The notes beneath the pieces were generated by a model that was not told the DNA's origin, made no database searches, and saw only the letters and a program-made list of their open reading frames with translations. Of a stretch of 64,000 nucleotides of DNA, positions 26,560-34,409 are shown piece after piece; position 1 is the stretch's first letter; each line of letters starts with the position of its first letter. Made by a program: the position numbers and the translations under genes. The DNA lies in NCBI GenBank assembly GCA_963831005.1, contig CAWHOW010000039.1, positions 1-64,000 on the forward strand. Direction: 5' to 3'. This stretch comes from CAWHOW01 sp963831005. Lineage in GTDB: Bacteria > Bacteroidota > Bacteroidia > Bacteroidales > CG2-30-32-10.

Positions 26560-27027
26560 TTAAAATCTGAAATGCGAAAATGCTTTATTTGCCTCGGCCA
26601 TACGGTGAGTATCTTCTTTTTTCTTGAATGCGCCACCTTCTTCTTTAAAAGCTGACATGATCTCACCTGCAAGTTTCTGGCTCATTGATTTCTCATTGCG
26701 TTTACGTGCATAAGTAATCAACGCCTTAATGCCATAAGCAACTTTTCTTTCAGGCCTGATCTCGGAAGGAATCTGGAATGTAGCTCCACCAATTCTGCGG
26801 CTTCTAACTTCCACCTGTGGTGTAACATTCACGAGGGCTTTCTTCCATACTTCAAGTCCTGGTTCGTTCAATTTCTGCGTAACAATTTCTATTGCATCGT
26901 AGAAAATTGCATAAGATGTATTTTTCTTTCCTCTTAACATCAGGTTGTTTACAAACCTTGTTACCAGAATATCGTTAAACTTCGGGTCGGGAAGATAAAT
27001 TTTCTTTTTTGGTTTGGCTTTCCTCAT
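26560..27027 (-). CDS. rpsG: 30S ribosomal protein S7
   Basis: A 155-residue S7, which initiates 30S head assembly. MRKAKPKKKIYLPDPKFNDI, RFVNNLMLRGKKNTSYAIFY, VEVRSRRIGGATFQIPSEIR and the C-terminal THRMAEANKAFSHFRF are typical. It lies between rpsL and fusA. Confidence 0.99.
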   Translation of the reverse strand: MRKAKPKKKIYLPDPKFNDILVTRFVNNLMLRGKKNTSYAIFYDAIEIVTQKLNEPGLEVWKKALVNVTPQVEVRSRRIGGATFQIPSEIRPERKVAYGIKALITYARKRNEKSMSQKLAGEIMSAFKEEGGAFKKKEDTHRMAEANKAFSHFRF

Positions 27028-27058
27028 TTTCTATATAATGATTGTTCTAAAATACAAT

Positions 27059-27445
27059 TTATTTCTTTGCAGCTACTTTGGGACGTTTTGTTCCGTATTT
27101 CGACCTGCGCTGGTTACGGCCTTCAACACCTGATGTATCGAGGGCACCACGGATAACGTGATAACGAACACCGGGAAGGTCCTTAACCCTGCCGCCGCGT
27201 ATCATCACTATGGAGTGTTCCTGCAAATTATGACCTTCACCAGGTATGTATGCATTCACTTCCTTGCTATTTGTTAACCTAACCCTGGCAACTTTTCTCA
27301 TTGCGGAGTTTGGTTTTTTAGGAGTAGTGGTATAAACTCTTACACACACACCTCGCCTTTGTGGACAGGAATCCAGCGCCGGCGATTTGCTCTTATAGGT
27401 AGTTTTTTTGCGTCCTTTACGTACTAACTGCTGTATTGTTGGCAT
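27059..27445 (-). CDS. rpsL: 30S ribosomal protein S12
   Basis: A 128-residue S12 of the decoding centre. MPTIQQLVRKGRKKTTYKSK, the TTPKKPNSAMRKVARVRL loop and GRVKDLPGVRYHVIRGALD loop have wild-type residues at the lysines linked to streptomycin resistance. It is the first gene of the merged operon and has a strong promoter match upstream. Confidence 0.99.
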   Translation of the reverse strand: MPTIQQLVRKGRKKTTYKSKSPALDSCPQRRGVCVRVYTTTPKKPNSAMRKVARVRLTNSKEVNAYIPGEGHNLQEHSIVMIRGGRVKDLPGVRYHVIRGALDTSGVEGRNQRRSKYGTKRPKVAAKK

Positions 27446-27503
27446 AAATATTACTAGTTTATTAAATGTTTAATTGTAAAATACCCACTAAATTTGGGGA
27501 GTG

Positions 27504-27533
27504 CAAAGGTACAAGTATATTTTATAAAACCAA
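27504..27533 (-). promoter_or_regulatory. Promoter of the rpsL operon
   Basis: On the minus strand, TTG (27531-27533) and TACCTTTG (27504-27511) are separated by exactly 19 bp. This is a full match to the Bacteroidota housekeeping pattern TTG/TAnnTTTG. It lies about 60 bp upstream of the rpsL ATG. Confidence 0.8.
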
Positions 27534-27730
27534 GCGGATGTATAAAATATTTTTCAAATTTCTTTATTTTCTTAGTCTACCAGCCTTCTGTACCTTTTAT
27601 AATTTTGTTTTTCAACGGATTAAAAACACTTTTTTTTCTGAGAGGAATTGACGGCTGCAAAAATATAAACTTTATTAACATCTGCAAAGTTTTTTTAATT
27701 TTTGTTAAAAACTTTACAAATGTGATAAAA
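27534..27730. other. Intergenic stretch upstream of the rpsL promoter, no gene seen
   Basis: AT-rich, with short open frames only and no recognisable protein. The sequence holds nothing I can assign between the rpsL promoter and the terminator of the 1197-residue gene. Confidence 0.6.
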
Positions 27731-27734
27731 TAAA

Positions 27735-27764
27735 AAAGGGCTTCGCTTTAACGAAACCCTTTTA
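27735..27764 (-). terminator. Intrinsic terminator of the LamG gene
   Basis: On the minus strand the stem AAGGGTTTCG / CGAAGCCCTT (one G-U pair) with a 6-base loop precedes a T run. It lies 22 bp after the stop codon of the 1197-residue gene. Confidence 0.8.
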
Positions 27765-27785
27765 TGGAAAATGATGAATTGTATT

Positions 27786-30700
27786 TTATTCTTTAACAAA
27801 CTTCTTAACCGCTTTCCCGTTTTCTGTAGTTAGAGTGATAAAATAAACACCCCTTGCAAAGCTGCTGCAATTAATAGTTTTAGACGTACTTGTATATATC
27901 ACCCTTCCGGTAATATCTAAAACATCTATATACTTAATTTGTAAAGCTGTTTGTATTTGCAAATTATCTGTAACTGGATTAGGATAAACCTTGATGTCAT
28001 TAACACTATTGATAGCGTAATTATTAACTCCAAGTACAATATTATTGGTTGCAATATTTGAACTTGATGAACTGTAATTTGTTGCGTACCTTACCCTTGC
28101 AGTTGGATTACATGGATTAGGATTAACCGCTTCTATCTGATAATAGACATATCCGCTCGGAGGAGTTAAATCTGTGTATGAATTAAGTGTGCTTGCAAGA
28201 GTTTTTATCAATGTCATATTAGATGGACTTGTTCCCCTGTAAATATTGTACGATGGAACGGTAAAGCCTACGTAATAATTCCATGATAAGTTATAAGTAT
28301 TGCCAACACCTTGATTAATGGATAGGTGAATGGTTTCATGATATGAGCTTAATGCTGATTCTGCACCGCAGGTATCAACTGTTGAAAGTTCATACATATA
28401 AGCTTGCTGTGCCGGATAGGAAGCTGTATCAATAAATGTACTCATTGAACCGTAAGGAACAGAGCCAATAAGGTTGAAAACATTAGCCACGTTGCCCTGA
28501 CTGTAAACATTATAATGATTGATGGCTGTTGTTGTTGGTTTATCCCAGATAATGATATTATGTCCTGTTGCGCTATCAACACCAACTATGCAAATATCGG
28601 GGTTGGCAAGAGGAGAAGCGCCTACAAGGTATGGCTGGGATTGAGAGGTACAACCATTGGCGTTACTAACCTGAACTGTATAATTGCCCGATGTTGTAAC
28701 TACGGTACTTTGGGTTGTTGCTCCATTCGACCATAAATAAGAAGTTGCACCTGCTGTGGCAGTAAGCGTTTCACTACCACCGCCGCAATATGTTAAGCTT
28801 CCTGTTGAATTAATAACAGGAACAGCAGGAGGATTATTTAAAGTAACAGTAACAACATTTGAGGTTACAGGACAACCGCTAAGAATAATAGTTGCGCTGT
28901 AATTGCCCGAAGCAGTGGCCGTACATGTTGTTGTACTATCGCCCGAAATAATTGCACCGTTATAATTCCACTGGTAAGTACCACCGGCAACGGTATTACA
29001 TGTAAATACTATTGGTGTTCCTGCACAACCTGAAACAGGTCCTGTTGGTGTAATGCTGCAAGTTTGCGTACAGCTTGTTCCTCCGGCGCAAAACAGGTAA
29101 TTGCTCTCATACAATGTTTCCGTGCAGCCTGTGGCTATACTTGTTGCAACAAGAGTAATGCTGTATGTTCCATTTTGGGAATACTGATGAAATACCGTTG
29201 CATTATTTGATTGCACATAAGTTCCATCGCCGAAATACCAAGTGAAATTATAATTACTTATGTTTGGCGTAGTATTATTGTACTGGAAAGCAAATGGCGG
29301 AGCATAAAGTATTTGTGTGTTAGTAGTAAAAGCAACGCCAAAACTAGCGGGATTTACTGTAATTGTTGTATTGCCAAAAGAAGTACAAACACCATCTGTA
29401 ACTTGGATGGTATATGTGGTAGTTGAGCTTGGTTTTACATATGTTGATAATGTTGTAGGAGAAGCAACATCTGTTGTAGGCGACCAGTTATAAGCAAGTG
29501 TACCAGTTCCGCTATATGTAACGCTTGGATTGAGCAAAACTGAATCTCCGCAGGAAATAGTGTGGTTAGCCCCTGCATTTACATTTATGTTATTAATGTA
29601 AGCAATAGCAGGAACCCTTACGCTTTCGCAGCTATCGAAATTTGAAACGTAATAAGTGGTGATGGCGCTTAATGAAGGTGTGTTATATGTAGCTCCTATA
29701 TTAATAATGCTTCCTCCACTAGATGCATTATACCATAAGTATTGTGTACCACCCGTTGCTGTTAAAGTTACTGTTCCTGCTCCGCAACGCGAAGCATTAG
29801 TTGTTACAGGCGCTGCTGTTGGGCAGCCTGTTGGTGCTACGCCAGTATATAATGCTTGGATTTCAGCATTGTTTAAAACACGACCATATATGCTAATATC
29901 ATCTAAGTCTCCATTAAGATAACAATTTGCGTTAGGAGGGTCATTAGCTCCGAAAATTAAATTTTCTGTTGTATTGGGTGCATTAGGGGTTCCTGTCCAA
30001 GAAACAGTGTCAACAAGATTACCATCTAAAAATATTTTCCCTCCTGTTGGGCCAACAACAAATGTATGCATATGCCAAACATTATCAGTAACAACATTTG
30101 AAGGCGGATTAGGTTCATCAATTACATGAATGGTAGAACTATAAAAATAACCATCATATATTGTTAAACCGCTAGCATTGATAGCCATAAAATAACCATT
30201 ACCACTGTTATTTAAATATTTACCAATTATATAACATGAAGATGTTGTTTTTACCCAAGCATTCATTGTTATAGGAAACGCATTTAAGCTGGTATTATTG
30301 GGAACTGTAATTTTTGAAGAGCCATTAAAACTATATGCACTATTAGGATTGCCAAATCTATCAGTTGTAAGAGTAGCTCCTGTTACAACACCATTATTAC
30401 CATTACCGCTCATATCGTTAGCATTGCCGTTAAAAGGATACATGGCAACCAAACCTGTAGTTAAATTTACTACACTTACAATGGCCGGTACACGGTTGCT
30501 TTCGCAGGTGGTGGTATTGGTTACATAAAATGTATCGCAGGTATTAACAACAGGTGTTGTAAATGTAGCCGAAGTGCCAAGCACTGTGCCGCCTGTTGCA
30601 ACATTGTACCATTTATAATTTGTACCGCCTGTTGCGGTTAGAGTTGCTGTGCCGGGACTGCTAAGAGTTACGTTGTTGGTGCCTGGTGTTGGAGAGTAAC

Positions 30701-31379
30701 AAGGAGATTCGTTATATAATGTTGTAACTTCTGATGCGGAAATTGCACGATTAAAAATATAAATATCATCAATTTGACCAACAATCCCCTGACAAGTTCC
30801 CGTAACTCCTATTAATAAATTATCAGGAACCGTTGGAGGCATGCCACCACTTAATGAATCGACAAGAGTACCGTTCAAATATAATTTCCATTCTGAATTA
30901 CTATATGTACCGACAATATGATTCCAAATATTAAGTCCTATCAAAATATCTGATTGCATATAAGTATATGTCGTTCCATTATTTCCACCAAAAGCCAAAC
31001 CATATGGAGAATTAGCTGAACCTATTTGATATTGCCATGCACCACATTTGCTTCGTTTACCAATTAGATTAAACACATCAGATGCTGTTGGTTTTGCCCA
31101 AATTGAAATTGAAAACGCACTACCAGTTGAATAATTAAAAGTAGATGAGTTGTTAATAACAATACTATCAGTACCATTAAAATTATATGCACTATTGGGA
31201 TTTCCAAACCTGTCAGTTGTAAGTGTTGGGCCATATACAATTCCATTATTACCATTACCGCTCATATCATTCGCGTTACCGTTAAAAGGGTAATAAGCAA
31301 CTAAGCCTGTAGTTATGACTTGAGCCATAGCTGTAATGCTTAGCATACAAGCTATGAAAAGAGTGAAGAGATTTTTCAT
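27786..31379 (-). CDS. Secreted LamG/Ig/PKD-repeat protein with T9SS type A sorting domain
   Basis: A 1197-residue protein with a signal peptide ending at AMAQ (residue 20). Two LamG-type concanavalin-like domains (about 22-225 and 305-510) each begin with LVAxYPFNGNANDMSGNGNN and share TTDRFGNPNSAY, so they arose by duplication. Between and after them are Ig-like modules with repeated TLTATGGTxYxWYN and SxYxWSNGATTQS motifs, a PKD module near 700-775 (FTWYFGDGTYVQS), and fibronectin-like modules from about 930. The C-terminus has IKVYPNPVTDNLQIQ, FARGVYFITL and KKFVKE, the type A sorting domain. It is predicted to be a cell-surface protein binding glycans or proteins; no catalytic motif is visible. 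Confidence 0.9.
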   Translation of the reverse strand: MKNLFTLFIACMLSITAMAQVITTGLVAYYPFNGNANDMSGNGNNGIVYGPTLTTDRFGNPNSAYNFNGTDSIVINNSSTFNYSTGSAFSISIWAKPTASDVFNLIGKRSKCGAWQYQIGSANSPYGLAFGGNNGTTYTYMQSDILIGLNIWNHIVGTYSNSEWKLYLNGTLVDSLSGGMPPTVPDNLLIGVTGTCQGIVGQIDDIYIFNRAISASEVTTLYNESPCYSPTPGTNNVTLSSPGTATLTATGGTNYKWYNVATGGTVLGTSATFTTPVVNTCDTFYVTNTTTCESNRVPAIVSVVNLTTGLVAMYPFNGNANDMSGNGNNGVVTGATLTTDRFGNPNSAYSFNGSSKITVPNNTSLNAFPITMNAWVKTTSSCYIIGKYLNNSGNGYFMAINASGLTIYDGYFYSSTIHVIDEPNPPSNVVTDNVWHMHTFVVGPTGGKIFLDGNLVDTVSWTGTPNAPNTTENLIFGANDPPNANCYLNGDLDDISIYGRVLNNAEIQALYTGVAPTGCPTAAPVTTNASRCGAGTVTLTATGGTQYLWYNASSGGSIINIGATYNTPSLSAITTYYVSNFDSCESVRVPAIAYINNINVNAGANHTISCGDSVLLNPSVTYSGTGTLAYNWSPTTDVASPTTLSTYVKPSSTTTYTIQVTDGVCTSFGNTTITVNPASFGVAFTTNTQILYAPPFAFQYNNTTPNISNYNFTWYFGDGTYVQSNNATVFHQYSQNGTYSITLVATSIATGCTETLYESNYLFCAGGTSCTQTCSITPTGPVSGCAGTPIVFTCNTVAGGTYQWNYNGAIISGDSTTTCTATASGNYSATIILSGCPVTSNVVTVTLNNPPAVPVINSTGSLTYCGGGSETLTATAGATSYLWSNGATTQSTVVTTSGNYTVQVSNANGCTSQSQPYLVGASPLANPDICIVGVDSATGHNIIIWDKPTTTAINHYNVYSQGNVANVFNLIGSVPYGSMSTFIDTASYPAQQAYMYELSTVDTCGAESALSSYHETIHLSINQGVGNTYNLSWNYYVGFTVPSYNIYRGTSPSNMTLIKTLASTLNSYTDLTPPSGYVYYQIEAVNPNPCNPTARVRYATNYSSSSSNIATNNIVLGVNNYAINSVNDIKVYPNPVTDNLQIQTALQIKYIDVLDITGRVIYTSTSKTINCSSFARGVYFITLTTENGKAVKKFVKE

Positions 31380-31421
31380 AAGGTTTTATTTTAGATTAAT
31401 TTATCATTGTGATAATTATAT

Positions 31422-32111
31422 TTAAAGTATTATTTCGGGTTCTGGCTCAATATGGTCTGGACGAAATTCTTCAATCAAATCTTTTAATTCTATTATAATT
31501 TCAACAAAACCAAAAGCTAAAACTTTAAAAAGACTAATTAAGATTTTATTTGTAACTCTTAGTAAAATCATAATTCCTTTTCCCAAATCATCATATAAAG
31601 ATTTTAATCTATTTTCGATTTTCGTTTTAGCAGAACCAATTGCATTATTTAGTTTTTCCTTAATTTTTCTGATGTCTTGTTTAATTTCTGCTACATTTAT
31701 AAATAAGCTATACCAATAATTATATTTCGTTTCCAACTGAATACCTGTAAGTCCTGATTTATGCAGTTCTTCCCAAACATTATTCTTATATTTATTATTT
31801 ATAAGCCTACTTCTTATTTCCTGAATTGAGTAATTTGAAATATTTACAACTTCTTGAAGATGTTTTTCTAAACTATTAAAAAAAACATAATTTGGTTCTA
31901 TATCTTTTGCTTTATCAAAATGATCGTTTACTGCTTTTTTTATATTAAAATCTTCAGATATAATTAAATCTGTCAAAACATTAATTGTTTTTTCTACAAC
32001 ATCGATGCTCTTTTCAATCTCAGTTGAAACATTGTCTTTGGGATCAATGTTTTTTGCACCATAATAATAGTAACATATTAAAATGCCGACGTTGTTATTG
32101 TTTCTTTTCAT
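31422..32111 (-). CDS. Hypothetical helical protein, no family recognised
   Basis: A 229-residue protein, Lys/Ile/Asn-rich and mostly helical. No N-terminal signal peptide is visible. A hydrophobic stretch near 178-207 (GIMILLRVTNKILISLFKVL and AFGFVEIII) could form amphipathic or membrane-associated helices, followed by an acidic Pro-rich end (FRPDHIEPEPEIIL). It lies 77 bp downstream of the long foldback element at 32189-32362, which could form its leader. It is 42 bp upstream of the LamG gene on the same strand. AT-richness and lack of relatives suggest acquired DNA. It could conceivably be a pore or effector-like protein, but nothing proves this. Confidence 0.55.
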   Translation of the reverse strand: MKRNNNNVGILICYYYYGAKNIDPKDNVSTEIEKSIDVVEKTINVLTDLIISEDFNIKKAVNDHFDKAKDIEPNYVFFNSLEKHLQEVVNISNYSIQEIRSRLINNKYKNNVWEELHKSGLTGIQLETKYNYWYSLFINVAEIKQDIRKIKEKLNNAIGSAKTKIENRLKSLYDDLGKGIMILLRVTNKILISLFKVLAFGFVEIIIELKDLIEEFRPDHIEPEPEIIL

Positions 32112-32188
32112 ATTTAATTTCTCCTTATTTAATTATAATTTATTTCGCCTACTCTATAAAAGCTTTTCGGCATCCGCTGTTTAAAGTT

Positions 32189-32362
32189 TATAAAATAAAA
32201 AAAGCGTGGAACCGAAACTATATTCTACTTGGAGGTACTGGTATACCCGATGTACGAATAAGTTCAGCCCACGCCTGTCGGCGCGTGCTGCTTCTTATTC
32301 CAGTACATCTAAAAATTACCAGTTTTCCAAGTAAAGAATAAAAGCTAACGCTTTATTTTATA
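32189..32362. repeat. Long imperfect foldback (inverted-repeat) element
   Basis: Nested helices run from the outside to the centre. TATAAAATAAA...AGCGT (32189-32207) pairs with ACGCTTTATTTTATA (32348-32362). TACTTGGA (32226-32233) pairs with TCCAAGTA (32326-32333). ACTGGTA (32237-32243) pairs with TACCAGT (32317-32323). GATGTACGAATAAG (32249-32262) pairs with CTTATTC-CA-GTACATC (32294-32309). CAGC-CC-ACGC (32265-32274) pairs with GCGTGCTG (32283-32290) around an 8-base loop. It could be a structured RNA, a MITE-like mobile element, or a leader of the 229-residue gene. Confidence 0.75.
32323..32361. repeat. Copy 1 of a ~38-bp direct repeat flanking the toxin-antitoxin pair
   Basis: The sequence TTTTCCAAGTAAAGAATAAA followed by AGCTAACGCTTTATTTTA matches 33031-33067 except for a short internal difference (GCT against TC). 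This copy is the right arm of the foldback element. Confidence 0.85.
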
Positions 32363-32370
32363 CTTCGACA

Positions 32371-32397
32371 AAATGAGTTTGAAAAACAAACTCATTT
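32371..32397. other. Perfect hairpin with A5 loop
   Basis: AAATGAGTTTG (32371-32381) and CAAACTCATTT (32387-32397) are exact reverse complements around five A residues. It lies beside the foldback element and downstream of the toxin terminator. Function is unknown. Confidence 0.7.
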
Positions 32398-32430
32398 GTT
32401 CAGTATTTATATTTTAAAGAACGATGTATT

Positions 32431-32457
32431 AAAAAAACTTCACCAATAATGGTGAAG
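32431..32457 (-). terminator. Terminator of the toxin-antitoxin operon
   Basis: The stem CTTCACC / GGTGAAG with a 6-base loop is followed, on the minus strand, by seven T residues. It sits just after the toxin stop at 32471. Confidence 0.8.
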
Positions 32458-32470
32458 CAGTTAAAAAAAA

Positions 32471-32803
32471 CTATTTAAAAGCATCAAGAATTAATTTATC
32501 TAACAGCTTTTCATCAATATTTTCGTATTCGCTTTTTGAATAAATATAAATCAATGTAAGTTCATTGTTTATTAATTTTAAATAAGATATAAGCCTGTAA
32601 CCACCGCTTTTCCCTTTCACGTTATCAGAATTTTGTATGCGTGCTTTGTAAAGATTTTTCCCAAGCGGGGTTCCAAGTTGTTCAATTGTTTCAATGCTAT
32701 CAAGAAAAAGATCAATATCTTTTTCAATAGAGCGATATTTCTTGGCAAGCTTTTTAACCAGCTTTCCAAAATATTCAGTTTTGGTTACTTCCAGCTTAAG
32801 CAT
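32471..32803 (-). CDS. Type II toxin, RelE/ParE superfamily
   Basis: A 110-residue basic protein. LVKKLAKKYRSIEKDIDLFL near the N-terminus, LGKNLYKARIQNSDNVKGKS and GGYRLISYLKLINNELTLIYIYSKSE in the core fit the RelE/ParE fold, where the GxYRLxY strand and the last YIYSKSE strand are characteristic. RelE members cut mRNA in the ribosome; ParE members poison gyrase. I cannot decide between them, although the KSGGYR pattern is commoner in RelE/HigB-like proteins. Its ATG overlaps the antitoxin stop by 8 bp, so the pair is translationally coupled. Confidence 0.85.
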   Translation of the reverse strand: MLKLEVTKTEYFGKLVKKLAKKYRSIEKDIDLFLDSIETIEQLGTPLGKNLYKARIQNSDNVKGKSGGYRLISYLKLINNELTLIYIYSKSEYENIDEKLLDKLILDAFK

Positions 32804-33005
32804 GTTTCAGCGTTATCTTTTTATTATTCCATGAAGAAACTTTTCCTTTGCCAATATCAGCAATAGATTCAAGAATTTCGTGTTGAAATTTTGAAATCTT
32901 TTTTCTTTTGTTTATTTCTTCAATCTCAATAAAATCAAGTTGTCTGAGAAAGTCAATAAGCGATTTCGCTTTACTTTCATTTTTAATATTAATTACTATC
33001 TGCAT
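32796..33005 (-). CDS. Antitoxin partner of the RelE/ParE-type toxin
   Basis: A 69-residue protein starting at the ATG 33003-33005 (MQIVINIKNESKAKSLIDFL); an upstream in-frame TTG at 33038 would add 11 residues. It is charged, with a central REx-like helix segment and a C-terminal part (DIGKGKVSSWNNKKITLKHA) that would wrap the toxin. No DNA-binding family is obvious. The upstream position and the 8-bp overlap with the toxin are the classic type II layout. The 38-bp repeat copy at 33031-33067 sits in its promoter region. Confidence 0.75.
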   Translation of the reverse strand: MQIVINIKNESKAKSLIDFLRQLDFIEIEEINKRKKISKFQHEILESIADIGKGKVSSWNNKKITLKHA

Positions 33006-33030
33006 ATATCCGTGTTTTATATTTTCTATG

Positions 33031-33067
33031 TTTTCCAAGTAAAGAATAAAATCAACGCTTTATTTTA
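33031..33067. repeat. Copy 2 of the ~38-bp direct repeat, upstream of the antitoxin
   Basis: TTTTCCAAGTAAAGAATAAA then ATCAACGCTTTATTTTA matches 32323-32361. Here only the right arm exists; the rest of the foldback element is absent. It lies 25 bp upstream of the antitoxin ATG and could contain its promoter or operator. Confidence 0.85.
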
Positions 33068-33247
33068 AATATGTTTAAAGAACTTTTCAGTAAATTTAAT
33101 AAGACAAATATATAAATAATTCAGATATTAAAATAAATTTTGTTAACTACACAATATTTTCCATTTATTATACGTTGCTATGGAAAATGACTTAAAAAAT
33201 AATCTAATGTAAGGGAACACGACATTATAATTTACTTTCATGTAGCT

Positions 33248-33697
33248 ATGAAAAACGGAGTAAAAATAGTGGGAAACTGTATATTCATTGCATACGAGGG
33301 CAAGCTTAACATACGCTCTTTGTATGATATATTCTTTTGCGAATCCTGTTTACATTACTGCGAAATTTATTTTGACCCTGTCAAAATCCTGGTTGACCCC
33401 AATACTATAAGCAAGCCGAAATTGCCACCAACTGAAAACTTGTTATTAAATAATACAGATGCCTGCAAACCATTGGTTGCGCCTATTGGCATACATAACC
33501 TGGCATTGCTATTGCCCTGCGATTCTTTTTGCATGATCCACAGGCATTGTATCGTCTATCTGGGTATATTGAAGAAGGCTACCATTGAGGCGAATAAAAT
33601 TATGTTCGATAAGTATATTTTAAACATTTCCAGATACAACATTGAAGAATTCCTGGAGAAATTAAATAAATTTCGCTTCCCCGGCATTTCAGAATAA
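33248..33697 (+). CDS. Orphan protein, function unknown
   Basis: A 149-residue frame starting ATG at 33248, with no signal peptide. It is rich in Cys, Ile and Leu (CIFIAYEGKLNIRSLYDIFF, CESCLHYCEIYF, CDSFCMIHRHC). The eight or so cysteines, including CESCLHYC and CDSFCMIHRHC, might bind metal, but no known motif fits. I recognise no family. It stands alone between AT-rich gaps in the accessory stretch. Confidence 0.5.
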   Translation: MKNGVKIVGNCIFIAYEGKLNIRSLYDIFFCESCLHYCEIYFDPVKILVDPNTISKPKLPPTENLLLNNTDACKPLVAPIGIHNLALLLPCDSFCMIHRHCIVYLGILKKATIEANKIMFDKYILNISRYNIEEFLEKLNKFRFPGISE

Positions 33698-33834
33698 GTC
33701 CAGAAAAATCATAGCATATTCCACCGCTTTTAATAACCGTTTAGTTTACCTGCAAAACACAAGAAAAAATGCGTTTTGTACAAATACATGACGAAAAAAG
33801 CATCTTTTGACCTAAAATCAGGCTTAAATCAAAA

Positions 33835-33918
33835 TACCATTCGTGCAGCAGGAGCTACCATTCGTGCAGTGAGGGTTACCATTCGTGCAGCTAGAGCTAC
33901 CATTGGTGGTTTGGGATT
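33835..33918. repeat. Tandem array C, 4 units of 21 bp
   Basis: Units at 33835, 33856, 33877 and 33898. The constant part is TACCATTCGTGCAG; the last seven bases vary (CAGGAGC, TGAGGGT, CTAGAGC) and the fourth unit is degenerate. Dyad symmetry is weak (GCT...AGC). Confidence 0.88.
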
Positions 33919-34092
33919 CTGGCGGTTGTAATTTTACTGTACAAATTACAACCAATAAAAACCAGCATTAAAAATAGCACTTATCAAATGAAAACAACAG
34001 TAAACATAGTACAAACTAAAACTTACAATATGGAAAAGGAACATAACGACATGATAATGTCGAATTTCGGAATGAAATTGTTGAATTTCATG
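33919..34092 (+). other. Hairpin-rich leader before array D
   Basis: Two perfect hairpins stand directly upstream of the array: CGACAT-GATA-ATGTCG (34047-34062) and TGAAATT-GTTG-AATTTCA (34073-34090). An open frame from 33988 (MKTTVNIVQTKTYNMEKEHN) continues through the array to 34440, overlapping the next gene. It may be an uncoded leader or, less likely, a real peptide with WVMTCGL-type heptads. Confidence 0.55.
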
Positions 34093-34323
34093 TTCTGGGT
34101 CATGACCTGTAAGTTCTGGGTCAAGACCTACGGGTTGTGGGTCATGACCTGCGGGTTCTGGGTCAAGACCTGCATGTTGTGGGTCATGACCTGCGGGTTG
34201 TGGGTCATGACCTGTATGTTGTGGGTCAAGACCTGTATGTTGTGGGTCAAGACCTACAGGTTGCGGGTCAAGACCTGTCGGTCGTGGGTCAATGCTCACG
34301 TATTGCAAGTCAATCATAATCGG
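34093..34323. repeat. Tandem array D, 11 units of 21 bp with palindromic core
   Basis: Units start at 34093 and every 21 bp to 34303. The core alternates between GGGTCATGACCTG, holding the perfect palindrome GGTCATGACC, and GGGTCAAGACCTG, holding GGTC-AA-GACC. The last two units are degenerate. The array ends 86 bp before the ATG of the 260-residue orphan, so it would lie in its leader if transcribed together. Confidence 0.93.
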
Positions 34324-34409
34324 GCTAAGGTTATTCATTTTCCCGAAGAGGTCAATTATCTTCAAAATAAAATTAACTACTTAATAATTAAACATTTAAA
34401 ATATAACAA

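Noticed and set aside
27446..27785. A missing tuf gene or tRNA upstream of rpsL
   Set aside because: Only a promoter, AT-rich sequence and the terminator of the neighbouring gene are visible; tuf is usually elsewhere in this phylum.
32189..32362. Integron attC recombination site
   Set aside because: The foldback lacks the conserved RYYYAAC and GTTRRRY boxes at its ends and no integrase is present, although TA genes and bulged stems are suggestive.
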